Notes: generated from the sequence alone by a model not told the origin. 64,000 nucleotides of DNA from Streptomyces sp. DH37 (GCF_029813835.1 NZ_JARVKV010000017.1:27075-91074), one strand, 5' to 3'; positions 53,153 to 62,509 are shown, counted from the stretch's first letter. Made by a program: numbers and translations.

Positions 53153-53894
53153 TGCTGCGCCCCCCATGCGTACGACGGGTCCGAAGACCGGCTCACCATA
53201 GCGCGGCCCCGTCCGCGGGCGCCCGCCTGTGGGCCGGCACGGCACCGGCGGCGCCGGCGTCCGTGCTCGGCGGGGGCACGTTCCCCGGCAGATGCGGATA
53301 CCCGCTTCGTCGAGGGCGGGCTGCCGTCAGCTACCGATCGTGACGAACGACGCCCCGGTTTCCCGCGTCCGCGAGTCCATTCCACGCCGGCCGCTTGCAT
53401 CCGCTCCGGCGCCTCCCCGGGCGCCGAGGCGGCCATCGCCGGACTCTCGTTCCGCAGGCGGTCCGCCGCTCGTCCGCAGGCGGCGGGACAGTCCGGCTGC
53501 GGCTCAGGCCACCGTCCTCCCGGTCAAGCCCCGCCCCGGGCCGGGGCGGCCTGTGGTGCGCAGGCACCAGAACGGACGAGGGCCTGGTCCGGTCGCACCA
53601 GGCCAGGACGGCCGCGGGGAACGATGCCCGCCAGGGCGCCGGAGGGAAGTGTGGGAGGCGCGCGAAACCTCGCGCGTTCCTCTCGTCCAGTGGTGTCTGG
53701 AGTGATCAGCGGATGGCGACTTGTCTCTACCGAATCGGACGGTGGGCCTTCCGGCGGCGCCGGCTCGTGGGTGGTCTGCGGCCGGGTGTCCCGGTGCCGG
53801 CTGGAGCCGCCATGGCACCGGCCGGGGAGGGGGAGAACCTCCCCGTGCCCGGTACCGGGTCGCAGAAGGCGTTCGACCTGCCGGGCGAGCGCCG
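53153..53894. other. Gene-free interval before the MFS/monooxygenase pair
   Basis: ORFs here have no ribosome sites or recognisable domains. The last bases hold the promoter for ATG 53895. Possible decayed mobile-element DNA, not identifiable. Confidence 0.35.
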
Positions 53895-55307
53895 ATGAAA
53901 ACGACGCCCGTGTCCGAAGCCGTGGTCTCCCCGGTCCGCCTCGGGTGGCTGCCGATCGGTGCTCTCGGCATCCTGGCGCTCGCCCTCGGCGCCCTGCAGT
54001 CAGTGGTGGAGCCCGCGCTCCCGATGCTGCAACGCGAGCTGGGGGTCAGTCCCGCCGAAGGGGCTCTGATCGGCAACGCGTTACTCGTCACCGGCGCTGT
54101 CATCGCCCCCGTCGCGGGCAAACTCGGCGACCGCTACGGCGGGAAGCGGGTGCTGGTCCGGCTGATGGCCGTGGTCTCGGCCGGTGGTCTGATGGCCGCT
54201 CTGGCGCCGAACCTGCCGGTGTTGCTGCTCGGTCAGGTACTGCAGGGCGTCATGGTGGGTGCGCTGCCCCTCTCCTTCATCCTGGTGCGCAAACACCTCA
54301 CGGCAGGAGAGTCACAGGCAGCGATCGGGCTGGTCGTCGCGCTGTTCACGGGCGGCAGCATGGTGGGCGTGCTGTTGGCCGGCCCGATCGCGGAAGGACT
54401 GTCCTGGCAGTGGATGTTCGCGCTGCCGACGATCGCGATCATTGCGACGACGTCGGTCGTGGCTCGGCTGGTGCCGCACGATCCGCCGATCCGGTCGGAC
54501 GGCGGGATCGACTGGCCCGGCACGGTTCTGCTGAGCGGCATGCTGCTCGCGTTCATGCTCGGGCTCGTGATGGTGACGGGGGGCGACGGCGTGCCGCCAC
54601 TCGCAGTTGGTGCCATCGCGGTGGTCGTGGCCGCCCTCGCGACCGGGTGGGTCGTCGTCGAGCGCCGGGCGGCCTCGCCGATGGTCGACCTACGGATGCT
54701 GGCGAAGCCCGCGATGTGGAACGCGTGTGTGCTCACCCTCATCATCACCGCCGGTTCCGGAATGGTCCTCTTCCTCCTCCCGCAGTTGTTCGCGGTGTCG
54801 GCCGACGGGTACGGCTTCGGAGCCGACACCACCGACATCGGACTGTTCCTGCTGCCCGGCGCCGTCGCCGGGGCGGTGAGCGATTCGGTCGGCGGGGTCG
54901 CGGCGCGGCGCTTCGGCCCGCGTGCCGTGGTCCTCGTGGGCGCCGTCGTCACGGCGTCCACGATGATCGCCCTGGCGTCGCTGCACACCGCGGAGTGGCA
55001 GCTCGTCCTCGCGAAAGTGCTGACCGCGTTCGCCGCGGGCGTCGGTACCACGGCGCTGCTTGCCGGCACCGCCACCACCGTCGAGGCCAAGGACGTCGGC
55101 ATCGCCACCGGCCTGCTCGTGGTCACTCGCGTGATCGGCGTCGCCCTGGGCGTCCAGGTCGCCGGCGCGATCCTCGATGCCGGGGCCGAGCCGGTGACGG
55201 GCCGGCCGACTGAATCGGCCTTCGTCACGGGGTTCGCCGTTGCCGGCCTCGTCGCCGCGCTGCCACTGCTCGTTGTCCGTTTCACGAGAAGAGGAGTTCG
55301 GGCATGA
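53895..55307 (+). CDS. MFS transporter coupled to a flavin monooxygenase
   Basis: The 470-aa protein has about 14 helices. ALQSVVEPALPMLQRELGV replaces the usual helix 1 drug motif, motif A is GKLGDRYGGKRVLVRL, and ALFTGGSMVGVLLAGPIAEG corresponds to motif C. It is likely a drug or metabolite exporter. ATG 53895 lies 6 codons before the first helix region (VRLGWLPIGALG). Its stop overlaps the next ATG (ATGA), so transport and oxidation of the same compound are likely linked. Confidence 0.85.
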   Translation: MKTTPVSEAVVSPVRLGWLPIGALGILALALGALQSVVEPALPMLQRELGVSPAEGALIGNALLVTGAVIAPVAGKLGDRYGGKRVLVRLMAVVSAGGLMAALAPNLPVLLLGQVLQGVMVGALPLSFILVRKHLTAGESQAAIGLVVALFTGGSMVGVLLAGPIAEGLSWQWMFALPTIAIIATTSVVARLVPHDPPIRSDGGIDWPGTVLLSGMLLAFMLGLVMVTGGDGVPPLAVGAIAVVVAALATGWVVVERRAASPMVDLRMLAKPAMWNACVLTLIITAGSGMVLFLLPQLFAVSADGYGFGADTTDIGLFLLPGAVAGAVSDSVGGVAARRFGPRAVVLVGAVVTASTMIALASLHTAEWQLVLAKVLTAFAAGVGTTALLAGTATTVEAKDVGIATGLLVVTRVIGVALGVQVAGAILDAGAEPVTGRPTESAFVTGFAVAGLVAALPLLVVRFTRRGVRA

Positions 55308-56527
55308 CGCCGACCGGCCTGTCGACGAACGTGAGCGCCACCGCGAAGCGCAAAGTCCTGATCTCCGGGGCCGGTGTCTCCGGACCCGCGCTGGCGTACT
55401 GGCTGCACCGGTCCGGATGCGCGGTCACAGTGGTGGAGAAGGCGGGCGCGCTGCGCGACGGTGGTTACCCGATCGACGTCCGCGGTACCGCGACGGAGGT
55501 GGTCCGGCGGATGGGGATACTGCCGCAATTGCAGGACGCGCAGGTCGGCTCGCGTCGCTGCACCTTCCTCAACGCCGACGGCAGCGAAGCGGCCTCGCTC
55601 ACCCCGCGTGCCGTTGCAGGCGGTGTCGAGGGGCAGGATCTCGAGGTGCGCCGCGGGGACCTGGCCGCGATCCTCCACGCGGTGGTCCGCGACGACGTGG
55701 AATTCCTGTTCGACGACTCCATCGACACCCTCGACCAGTCCGGACAAGGCGTCGACGTCGCCTTCCGCGGTGGGCAACGGCGCACGTTCGACCTGGTGGT
55801 CGGCGCCGACGGTGTGCACTCCCACACCCGGGGGTCCCTGTTCGGCCCCGAAGAGCGGTTCCACCGCTATCTCGGCCACTGCTTCGCCATATTCACCATG
55901 CCGAACGCCTTCGGACTCTCCCGCGAGGTCATGGTGTGGAACACACCGGGGAGAGCCGCGGCTCTCTACGCCGTCGGGGACGATGAGGATCTGCACGCCT
56001 TCCTGACCTTCCACCGGCCGGAACCGCCGGTCGACGCCCTCCGGGACCCTGACGCCCAGCGGGACCTGGTCGCCGCGGCCTTCGCGGGCGCGGGATGGGA
56101 GGTCCCCGGCATGGTCGACGCCATGCGCGACGCGGACGACCTGTTCTTCGACACGGCCGGTCAGATCCGCATGCCCCGCTGGTCCAGCGGCCGCGTCGCG
56201 CTCGTCGGCGACGCGGCGTACGCACCCTCGTTCCTCACCGGACAGGGCACAAGCCTCGCACTGGTGGGTGCCTACATGCTCGCCAACGCCCTGGCCGTGA
56301 ACCGGGACCACACCGCGGCCTTCGCCGCGTACGAACGCGACACGCGCGGGTTCACAGCCGTGAACCAGGCGCTGGCCGACAACGGCGCGGCCACGCTCCT
56401 CCCCACCACGGCGCGGGCCCTGGAGCAACGCAACGCCATGCTGCGCGGCCTCGTCACCATGCCCTCCGCGACGGCGCGACCGGCCCACTCGGCCCTTGCG
56501 CTGCCCGGATTCGCCCCGCTGCTGTGA
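55304..56527 (+). CDS. FAD-dependent monooxygenase (PHBH/TetX-like)
   Basis: The 407-aa class A flavoprotein has the dinucleotide site VLISGAGVSGPALAYWL (18-34), the DG motif LVVGADGVHSHTRGSLFG (about 165-182) and the FAD-ribityl motif VALVGDAAYAPSFLTGQGTS (about 303-322). No membrane-like C-terminal helix is seen. It should hydroxylate an aromatic or polyketide compound using NAD(P)H and O2. TetX-type antibiotic inactivation is possible because it is translationally coupled to an exporter, but sequence alone does not prove it. Confidence 0.87.
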   Translation: MTPTGLSTNVSATAKRKVLISGAGVSGPALAYWLHRSGCAVTVVEKAGALRDGGYPIDVRGTATEVVRRMGILPQLQDAQVGSRRCTFLNADGSEAASLTPRAVAGGVEGQDLEVRRGDLAAILHAVVRDDVEFLFDDSIDTLDQSGQGVDVAFRGGQRRTFDLVVGADGVHSHTRGSLFGPEERFHRYLGHCFAIFTMPNAFGLSREVMVWNTPGRAAALYAVGDDEDLHAFLTFHRPEPPVDALRDPDAQRDLVAAAFAGAGWEVPGMVDAMRDADDLFFDTAGQIRMPRWSSGRVALVGDAAYAPSFLTGQGTSLALVGAYMLANALAVNRDHTAAFAAYERDTRGFTAVNQALADNGAATLLPTTARALEQRNAMLRGLVTMPSATARPAHSALALPGFAPLL

Positions 56528-56607
56528 CCCAGCACGTCAGCCGGGCCCCTCCGTTGCCGCTGGTCAACGGCGTGGGTGCGGGAGGCGTCCCGGGACGGCG
56601 CGGGGGC

Positions 56608-56633
56608 CGGGACGGTCTTGGCGGACCGTCCCG
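56608..56633. terminator. Hairpin between convergent monooxygenase and regulator genes
   Basis: CGGGACGGTC (56608-56617) pairs with GACCGTCCCG (56624-56633). Located between stops at 56527 and 56655, it can terminate both. Confidence 0.65.
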
Positions 56634-56654
56634 CGAGGGGTTCTCGGCGCCGGA

Positions 56655-57347
56655 CTACGACAGGCGGTCGGCGCCGCCGTCGGGGGCGGCCTGGGCCAGG
56701 CCCGTCCGGTAGGCGATGACGACGAGTTGCGCCCGGTCGCGGGCCTCCAGCTTCGTCATGGCGCGCTGTACGTGGGCGCGGACGGTGAAGGGGCTGAGGA
56801 ACATCCGCTCGGCGATTTCCCGGTTGGACAGGCCGGTCGCGACCAGAGCCACCATCTCGCGTTCACGCGGGGTGAGCGCGGCGAGCTGCTCGGAGCGGCG
56901 CGGCGGAACCGCCTCCGGTGTGGCCAGGAAACGGGCGACCAGGGAGCGGGTGGCGGCGGGGGACAGAAGGGTTTCGCCGCCGGCGACGGTGCGCACGGCG
57001 TCCGCCAGGTCCTCGGCCCCGATGCCCTTGCCGATGAAGCCGCCGGCCCCCGCACGCAGCGCCTGAGCGACGTACTCGTCGGTCTCGTACGTGGTGAGGA
57101 TCAGTATGCGGGTGGCGCGCAGTTCCGGGTCCGCGCAGATCTCCGATGTGGCGGCGAGACCGTCCACCTCGGGCATGCGGATGTCCATGACGACCACGTC
57201 CGGGCGCAGCTCCCGGGTGAGCCTGACCGCCTCCCTGCCGTCGCCGGCCTCGCCGACCACGGTGATGTCGTCGGCGCTGTCGAGGAGCATCCGGAAGGCA
57301 CCGCGCAGCAGGGCCTGGTCGTCGGCGAGGAGCACCCTGAGCGTCAC
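56655..57347 (-). CDS. NarL/FixJ-type response regulator
   Basis: The 230-aa regulator starts at GTG 57347, overlapping the kinase stop by 4 bases. Receiver: D9-D10, D55 (VVVMDIRMPEVDG), Lys in GGFIGKGIG. LuxR helix-turn-helix (about 155-215): ALTPREREMVALVATGLSNR and SPFTVRAHVQRAMTKLEAR. Targets unknown; the convergent monooxygenase/MFS pair is adjacent but not obviously under its control. Confidence 0.92.
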   Translation of the reverse strand: MTLRVLLADDQALLRGAFRMLLDSADDITVVGEAGDGREAVRLTRELRPDVVVMDIRMPEVDGLAATSEICADPELRATRILILTTYETDEYVAQALRAGAGGFIGKGIGAEDLADAVRTVAGGETLLSPAATRSLVARFLATPEAVPPRRSEQLAALTPREREMVALVATGLSNREIAERMFLSPFTVRAHVQRAMTKLEARDRAQLVVIAYRTGLAQAAPDGGADRLS

Positions 57348-58687
57348 GGCGTGTCCCCGGCCTCTCCGTCGCCTGTCCGTCCGTCGCCCGTCCGTCCGTC
57401 GCCTGTCGCTCCGTCGGTCATCCGTCCTCCCTCGGTGGTTGTTGCTCCGTCGGTGTTCCGTTTCGTGCTCCTGACGGGCGGGAGGGGCAGCCGGGCGGAG
57501 ACGAGGAAGCCGCCCTCCGGGTGCCTGCCCGCGAAGAGGTGTCCCCCGACCGCGGTGGCGCGTTCGCGCATCCCGATCAGACCGTAACCGGGCGGACGGT
57601 CCGCCGCTGTGGACCCACTCGGTCCCGTGGACGAGGCCGGCGCCGTACGGGAGTCCCTGCCCCCGTCGGCGACGGTGATGGTCACGCGATCGCGGTCCCA
57701 GACGAGGCGCACCCGAGCGTTACCGGTACCGGCGTGTTTGGTCACGTTGGTCAGGGCCTCCTGGATGATGCGGTAGGCGGTGAGGTCCACTCCGGGCGGC
57801 AGCGGCCTGGCCGTGCCCTCGTGGTGCACCGACACCTCCAGACCCGCGCGGCGGAAGGACTCGAGGAGCGCGGGAAGCCGGGACAGCCCGGGCGCCGGTT
57901 CGGCGGGCGTGGCCGCGTCCCCGGACTGACGCAGCAGGCCGACCGTGGCCCGCAGTTCGTCGAGCGCGTCGGCGGTGGTCTCCACGAGTTCCCCGAGGCT
58001 CTTGCGGGTCTGCTCCGGGCGGGCGTCGAAGAGGTGGGCGGCGACCGTGGCCTGGGCGTTGGCCAGGGTGATCTGGTGGGCCACGAGGTCGTGCAGTTCC
58101 CGGGCGATGCGCACCCGTTCCTCGGCCACTCTCCGGCGCGCCTCGCCGTCCCTGCTCTCCTCGGCCCGCCGGGCCCGCTCCTCCACGGCTGCCAGGTAGG
58201 CCCGCCGGTTGCGCACCGAGTGACCGAGTACGCCGGCCACCAGCGGGGAGACCGCCACCACTCCCATCCTGCTCGCGTCCTTCCACGAGAAGTCCCCGAA
58301 CGAGGGGATGGAGGCGGCCAGCGCCGCGGAAGCGAGCAACACCGCGCTCGCCGCGCGCCGTTCGGTGCGCGCGGCGAGCGCGTGGGAGTAGGCGCTCACC
58401 ACGGCGGGGGCCACGATGAGCGGGGTGAGGAGGAGGCCCAGGGGCGGCACCAGCACGCCGACCGCGGTCGTGGCCGCCAGGGCGGCCAGGGGCGCCCGGT
58501 GCCGCATGGGCAGCGCGGCACAGGACACCACGGCGATGACGTAGGCGGCGGCAGGCGGTGCCGACAGCGTGTCGTCGACCTGCATCACCCCGCCGAGCAG
58601 GCAGAACGCGAACGCCGTCGCCGTGACCACTGCCTCTCGCCACCACGCGCCGCGTGGTCGCGGGCCACCGCCACCCGGGTTCGTCAT
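57344..58687 (-). CDS. Sensor histidine kinase (HisKA_3)
   Basis: The 447-aa membrane kinase has about 5-6 N-terminal helices (17-160). The phospho-accepting H199 lies in RIARELHDLVAHQITLAN. HATPase_c shows IIQEALTNVTKHA and PPGYGLIGMRERATAVGGHL. A low-complexity tail (TGDGRTGDGRTGDGEAGDTP) follows, caused by a DNA repeat of CGTCCGTCGCC type. ATG 58687 is the start. Coupled to the response regulator by a GTGA overlap. Signal unknown. Confidence 0.9.
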   Translation of the reverse strand: MTNPGGGGPRPRGAWWREAVVTATAFAFCLLGGVMQVDDTLSAPPAAAYVIAVVSCAALPMRHRAPLAALAATTAVGVLVPPLGLLLTPLIVAPAVVSAYSHALAARTERRAASAVLLASAALAASIPSFGDFSWKDASRMGVVAVSPLVAGVLGHSVRNRRAYLAAVEERARRAEESRDGEARRRVAEERVRIARELHDLVAHQITLANAQATVAAHLFDARPEQTRKSLGELVETTADALDELRATVGLLRQSGDAATPAEPAPGLSRLPALLESFRRAGLEVSVHHEGTARPLPPGVDLTAYRIIQEALTNVTKHAGTGNARVRLVWDRDRVTITVADGGRDSRTAPASSTGPSGSTAADRPPGYGLIGMRERATAVGGHLFAGRHPEGGFLVSARLPLPPVRSTKRNTDGATTTEGGRMTDGATGDGRTGDGRTGDGEAGDTP

Positions 58688-59053
58688 GGCCGGCTCAGTC
58701 CCGGCCGACGGGAAGCCGCCGCACCGCTGCGCCGGGCCCGGTCGCGGAGGCCGGGACACGCCTGCTCAGCGCCTCATCCTCGATGTCGGCATTCGGCAGC
58801 ACACGGTCCAGGATACGAGGCGGCCACCGGGCCCGGTGGCCGAGCAGTGCCAGGACCGCGGGTGCGATCGCCGTCCGGCCATGAGGGCGTGGAAGGCGGC
58901 GGCCAGACCGACGCCCACCGCCCGGGCCGACGCCCATCGTCCGGCCGGTCGGGCTGTGTTCGTCCCGGTGAATCCGGCGAACACGCTGATCGTGACGACC
59001 GCCGCCGCAGCCACCACACGTCCGCTGTGGTGCGGGGCGCCCGGAGGTGGGGT
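58688..59053. other. Spacer between the kinase gene and the IS element
   Basis: No gene recognised. This DNA was next to the RTX-gene stop before the IS inserted, so it should be that gene's natural 3' flank. Confidence 0.4.
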
Positions 59054-59056
59054 TTA

Positions 59057-59912
59057 CAGGCCGTCTCATTTGGTGTGGTCGATAGTCTGCGGGTGTGACG
59101 ATCGTGGAACGACTGGTGCCGGACGAGCCGTGGGAACTGTTCCAGCGAGTGGTGCCACCCGCCCCGACCCGGCCGCAGGGCAGCGGCCGCCGCCGGCACG
59201 GCGACCGCGAGGTCCTGGCGGCGATCATCTTCGTGGCCACCTCCGGCTGCACCTGGCAGCAACTGCCGTCGGCGTCCTTCGGCCCGTCCGGGGCCACGGC
59301 CCACCGGCGGTTCGCCGAGTGGACCCGGGCCCGGGTGTGGGCCGGGCTCCACCGCCTGGCCCTGGACGAACTCGGCGCCCGCGACGAGCTGGACTGGACC
59401 CGCTGCGCGATCGACTCGGTGACCATGCGGGCCCTGAAAAAGGGGAGCTGACCGGCCCGAACCGAAGTGGATCGAGGCGCGTACGATTCGAAGATCCACC
59501 TGATCACCGACCGGTCCGGTCCGCCCCTCCCGGTGGGCATCTTCGGAGCCGACACCCACGACAGCCAGGCCCTCGTCCCGCTGGTGAAGGGCATCCCGCC
59601 GATCAGCTCCCGTCGCGGACCGAGGCGCCGCAGGCCCGCCAGGCCGCACGACGACAAGGGCCACGACCACGCCCACCTGCGACGATGGCTCCGCAGCAGG
59701 GGCATCACCCCTTGCGCATCGCCCGCAAGGGCGTCGACTCCTCCGAGCGGCTGGGACCGCACCGCTGGAGAATCGAGCGAACCTTCGCCTGGCTCGCCGG
59801 CCGCCGCCGACTCCACCGCCACTACGAACGCACAGCCGGCCACTTCCCCGTCTTCGCCGGCATCGCCTGCACCCTCATCTGCTACCGCCGACTCGCCGAA
59901 TGAGATGACCTG
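59057..59912 (+). mobile_element. IS5/IS427-type insertion sequence (856 bp)
   Basis: Imperfect terminal inverted repeats: left CAGGCCGTCTCATTT (59057-59071), right GAATGAGATGACCTG (59898-59912), with about 12 of 15 matching. The target duplication TTA is present on both sides (59054-59056 and 59913-59915). Size and transposase type fit the IS427 group. One transposase frame fills the element but carries disruptions. Insertion is in the stop codon of the RTX-like gene. Confidence 0.82.
59095..59903 (+). pseudogene. IS5-family transposase, frameshifted
   Basis: From GTG/ATG-like start 59095 (MTIVERLVPDEPWELFQRVV) the frame ends with stop TGA at 59451 after ALKKGS. The A5G4 stretch at about 59436-59444 allows -1 slippage, giving ALKKGELTGPN as in related transposases, so this part may be programmed. 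Downstream, at about 59465, one extra base restores VDRGAYDSKIHLITDRSG, and near 59712 another base shifts to ARKGVDSSERLGPHRWRIER and ends CTLICYRRLAE at 59903. The last two shifts are not programmed-looking, so activity was probably lost. Confidence 0.72.
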
Positions 59913-60683
59913 TTACGGGAGGACGATGTTGCGGCCGGGTCCGCCTTCGAGGGTGTCCTTTCCGGTGCCACCGCAGACGAGGTCGTCGCCGCCTTCGCCG
60001 TGCAGCGTGTCGTTGCCGGGGCCGCCGAGGATGATGTCGCGGCCGTCCCCGCCCATGACGTGGTCGTCGCCGGGGCCGGCGTACACGAGGTCGTCGCCGC
60101 CGTACGCCTCGATCATGTCGTCGCCCCGGCCGCCCCACATCCGCTGGTTGCTGCTGTCACCCATCAGGTGGTCCATGCCGTCGCCGCCGTACAGGGCTGC
60201 GGGTCCCATGACCATGTCGTTCCCCGCGTCGCCCCGCACCGTGCGTGCGGTGTGGGCGTGCAGTTCGTCGTCGCCGGGGCCGCCGCTGACGGTGCCGATT
60301 CCGGGGGTGAAGGCGGCGATCGTGTCGTCGCCGTCGCCGAGGAAGACGTCGATCCTGTCGGGCCGGGAGCTGTCGGCGGGCAGTTCGCAGACGACGGAGG
60401 TGGTGTCCTCGGCTCTGGAGTACGCACAGTGGTCGCCCGGTTCGAGCGGGACCACGTCGCTGAAGCCGATCCGCCGGATCCCGTCGCTGGTGTACATGGA
60501 GAATATGTTGAGGTTGTTGGCCTGCCCTGCAGCGGCGGTGAAGACGATCGACTGAGTTGTCCAGTCGGCTCCGACGCGGGCCTTCGCCTCGGAGGCGGTG
60601 GCGGCGGCTGCCGGGCCGACGGCGAGGCCGGCGGTTAACAGGGTCACGGCGACCGCGCTGACGGCGGCTCGGTTTCGGTTCAT
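59913..60683 (-). CDS. Secreted RTX-type calcium-binding repeat protein
   Basis: The 256-aa exported protein has a signal peptide (MNRNRAAVSAVAVTLLTAGL..AAAAT). Residues about 110-250 consist of nonapeptide repeats GGxGxDxUx (GGPGDDELHAH, GGRGDDMIEAY, GGDDLVYAGPGDDHVMG, GGPGNDTLHGEGGDDLVCGG) forming a Ca2+-binding parallel beta roll. Middle part lacks a catalytic domain. Its stop TAA (59913-59915) is the right copy of the IS target duplication, so the reading frame is intact. Probably an extracellular calcium-dependent structural or adhesion protein. Confidence 0.82.
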   Translation of the reverse strand: MNRNRAAVSAVAVTLLTAGLAVGPAAAATASEAKARVGADWTTQSIVFTAAAGQANNLNIFSMYTSDGIRRIGFSDVVPLEPGDHCAYSRAEDTTSVVCELPADSSRPDRIDVFLGDGDDTIAAFTPGIGTVSGGPGDDELHAHTARTVRGDAGNDMVMGPAALYGGDGMDHLMGDSSNQRMWGGRGDDMIEAYGGDDLVYAGPGDDHVMGGDGRDIILGGPGNDTLHGEGGDDLVCGGTGKDTLEGGPGRNIVLP

Positions 60684-61643
60684 GAGACCTCATCTCGGTG
60701 GAGTGACGGTGGACCGACCTGCTTGGCGTGGTGCTGCCGGGGACCGGGCGGCCCCGGTCGTAAGGGCAGTCTCCCCTGCTGGTCCGGATTCACGAGACCA
60801 CGGATTGACGCGGCGTCATGATAAGCCGATGTCCCCCCGGATGTGCCGGGTGTGATGGTTGGGTTTCTTGGCCACACATGTTCCCGGTGTGGCCGTGGCG
60901 GGGTTCGCTGGCTCGATCCTGGCTCAGCGAAGGCGAGTTGGCCGGCGCAGTCGATGGTTGGGGTTGCCGGGGGAGCGGGAGGCGGTTGCCCAGGTGCGAG
61001 CGGGGGAGCCATCACCAGTGGGGAACCGGCGACGGCCGAGCCGCAGCCCATGCCGCCCGCTCACCGCGGGGCAGCCCCGTCCGGAACGGCCGTGTCAGCA
61101 GACGTGGAACGGGCCCGGGTGTGATCAGCCGGGCCTTTTCTCCGTGGCCTGGCCGGCGGTCCAGGGAGGTGTTCCGGCACCTGGTTCGCGAGCGTCCTGG
61201 GGCCGCGGCGGCGGCCCAGGTGCGTTGGAGCGTACCGAGACCGATCTGCGTTGCCGGCGGTTTTCCTCGCTACGGCATCCATGCCCCACTGCCGTCGGTT
61301 CGGATCCGAGGAGTACGCACGTTCCCGCTGCGTGCCGTCGGCCGCGTTCCCCACCCGATGCGCCATACAGTCACAGCTCCTACCAGGCAACCTGCCCGGC
61401 GAGGCCGACTCGGGTGTACGGAAGAGCACCATCGGGACCCGGGATCTCGCGTGTTGTGGAACCGGACAGCCCTCACGGCGGAACCAGGTCCCGTTGCCAT
61501 GCCGCGAACGCCTCTCCCCGGCATCGCCCCGCACGCCGGTCCGGGCCACATCCTCGCTTCCCGGTCCCGGGAATGGTTCTGACTCCCGACTCACGGCAGA
61601 TTCCCTGCTCGTCGCCCCCCTGTAACCAACTTCGTTTGTGTCA
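60684..61643. other. Long intergenic region before the LPMO gene
   Basis: Nearly 1 kb without a recognisable gene on either strand. It contains the RTX gene promoter at the left and the LPMO promoter at the right end. No repeat or RNA could be identified. Confidence 0.4.
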
Positions 61644-61671
61644 TTGACATTTCACTCAGAAGACGTACTGT
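61644..61671 (+). promoter_or_regulatory. Promoter -35 TTGACA / -10 TACTGT
   Basis: TTGACA (61644-61649) and TACTGT (61666-61671) are spaced by 16 bases, a strong vegetative-type promoter. The CebR box starts right after the -10, so the transcription start would lie within it. Confidence 0.7.
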
Positions 61672-61685
61672 TGGGAGCGCTCCCA
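61672..61685. promoter_or_regulatory. CebR operator, exact consensus
   Basis: TGGGAGCGCTCCCA is the perfect 14-base palindrome bound by CebR, the LacI-family cellulose-utilisation repressor of Streptomyces. It overlaps the expected transcription start of the LPMO gene, so repression in the absence of cello-oligosaccharides is predicted. Confidence 0.85.
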
Positions 61686-61718
61686 TGGTGCTTCGCAACT
61701 GGAAGGAGTTCCCCCCAC

Positions 61719-62393
61719 ATGCGCAAGCAGAGCCCATTAACCGGGCGTCCCCGGTCGGCCCTCCGCAGGCCTCTCCAGACGCTCGTCATGCTGTTCGCCG
61801 TGGTCGTCGGCGCACTGACCTGGTCGGCCCCCGCTCAGGCTCACGGCACCATCGTCAACCCCGCCTCCCGCGCGTACCAGTGCTGGAAGACGTGGGGCAG
61901 CAACCACACGAGCCCGGCCATGCAGACCGAAGACCCCATGTGTTATCAGGCGTTCCAGGCCAACCCTGACACCATGTGGAACTGGATGAGCGCGCTCCGC
62001 GACGGCCTCGGTGGTCAGTTCCAGGCGCGGACCCCCGACGGGACGCTCTGCAGCAACAACCTCTCGAGGAACGCCAGCCTGAACAGGCCCGGGGCGTGGA
62101 AGATGACCAACGTCAGCAACAACTTCACGGTCCATCTGTACGACCAGGCGTCCCACGGTGCCGACTACTTCAGGGTCTACGTGAGCAAGCAGGGCTTCAA
62201 CCCCAAGACCCAGACCCTGGGCTGGGGCAACCTCGACTTCATCACGCAGACCGGCCGCTTCGCCCCGGCACAGGACATCAGGTTCAACGTCAACACCTCC
62301 GGCTACACCGGACACCACATCCTGTTCGTGATCTGGCAGGCCTCGCACCTCGACCAGGCCTACATGTGGTGCAGCGACGTGAACTTCGGCTGA
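61719..62393 (+). CDS. Lytic polysaccharide monooxygenase (AA10)
   Basis: The 224-aa secreted copper enzyme starts at ATG 61719 after GGAAGGAG. The signal peptide ends APAQA/HGTIVNPASR, so H42 becomes the mature N-terminal His of the copper brace. The second ligand is probably H146 (LYDQASHGADYFRVYV). Cysteines C55, C75, C111 and C218 could form two disulfides. No binding module is attached (mature 183 aa). AA10 enzymes oxidatively cleave chitin or cellulose; the exact CebR operator argues for cellulose. Terminator at 62459-62509. Confidence 0.92.
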   Translation: MRKQSPLTGRPRSALRRPLQTLVMLFAVVVGALTWSAPAQAHGTIVNPASRAYQCWKTWGSNHTSPAMQTEDPMCYQAFQANPDTMWNWMSALRDGLGGQFQARTPDGTLCSNNLSRNASLNRPGAWKMTNVSNNFTVHLYDQASHGADYFRVYVSKQGFNPKTQTLGWGNLDFITQTGRFAPAQDIRFNVNTSGYTGHHILFVIWQASHLDQAYMWCSDVNFG

Positions 62394-62458
62394 GCCGGAG
62401 AGCGCCGCACACGGCACCGGCCTCTGCCGGGCGCCGGTAACCCGCCGCCAGGCCGGCC

Positions 62459-62509
62459 GAGCCCCGTCGGGGCAGGGACCCATTCGGGCACCCTGCCCCG
62501 ACGGGGCTC
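62459..62509 (+). terminator. Hairpin terminator after the LPMO gene
   Basis: Perfect 19-bp arms (62459-62477, 62491-62509) around a 13-base loop, 65 bases after the stop. No T-run but very stable. Confidence 0.75.

Noticed and set aside
52349..55213. 954-codon plus-strand ORF across the TPR and MFS genes
   Set aside because: It runs opposite a TPR gene and out of frame through the MFS gene; composition is Arg-rich nonsense.
59095..59451. 118-aa transposase N-terminus as a separate functional gene
   Set aside because: The DDE part continues downstream after a frameshift; the short product lacks catalysis.
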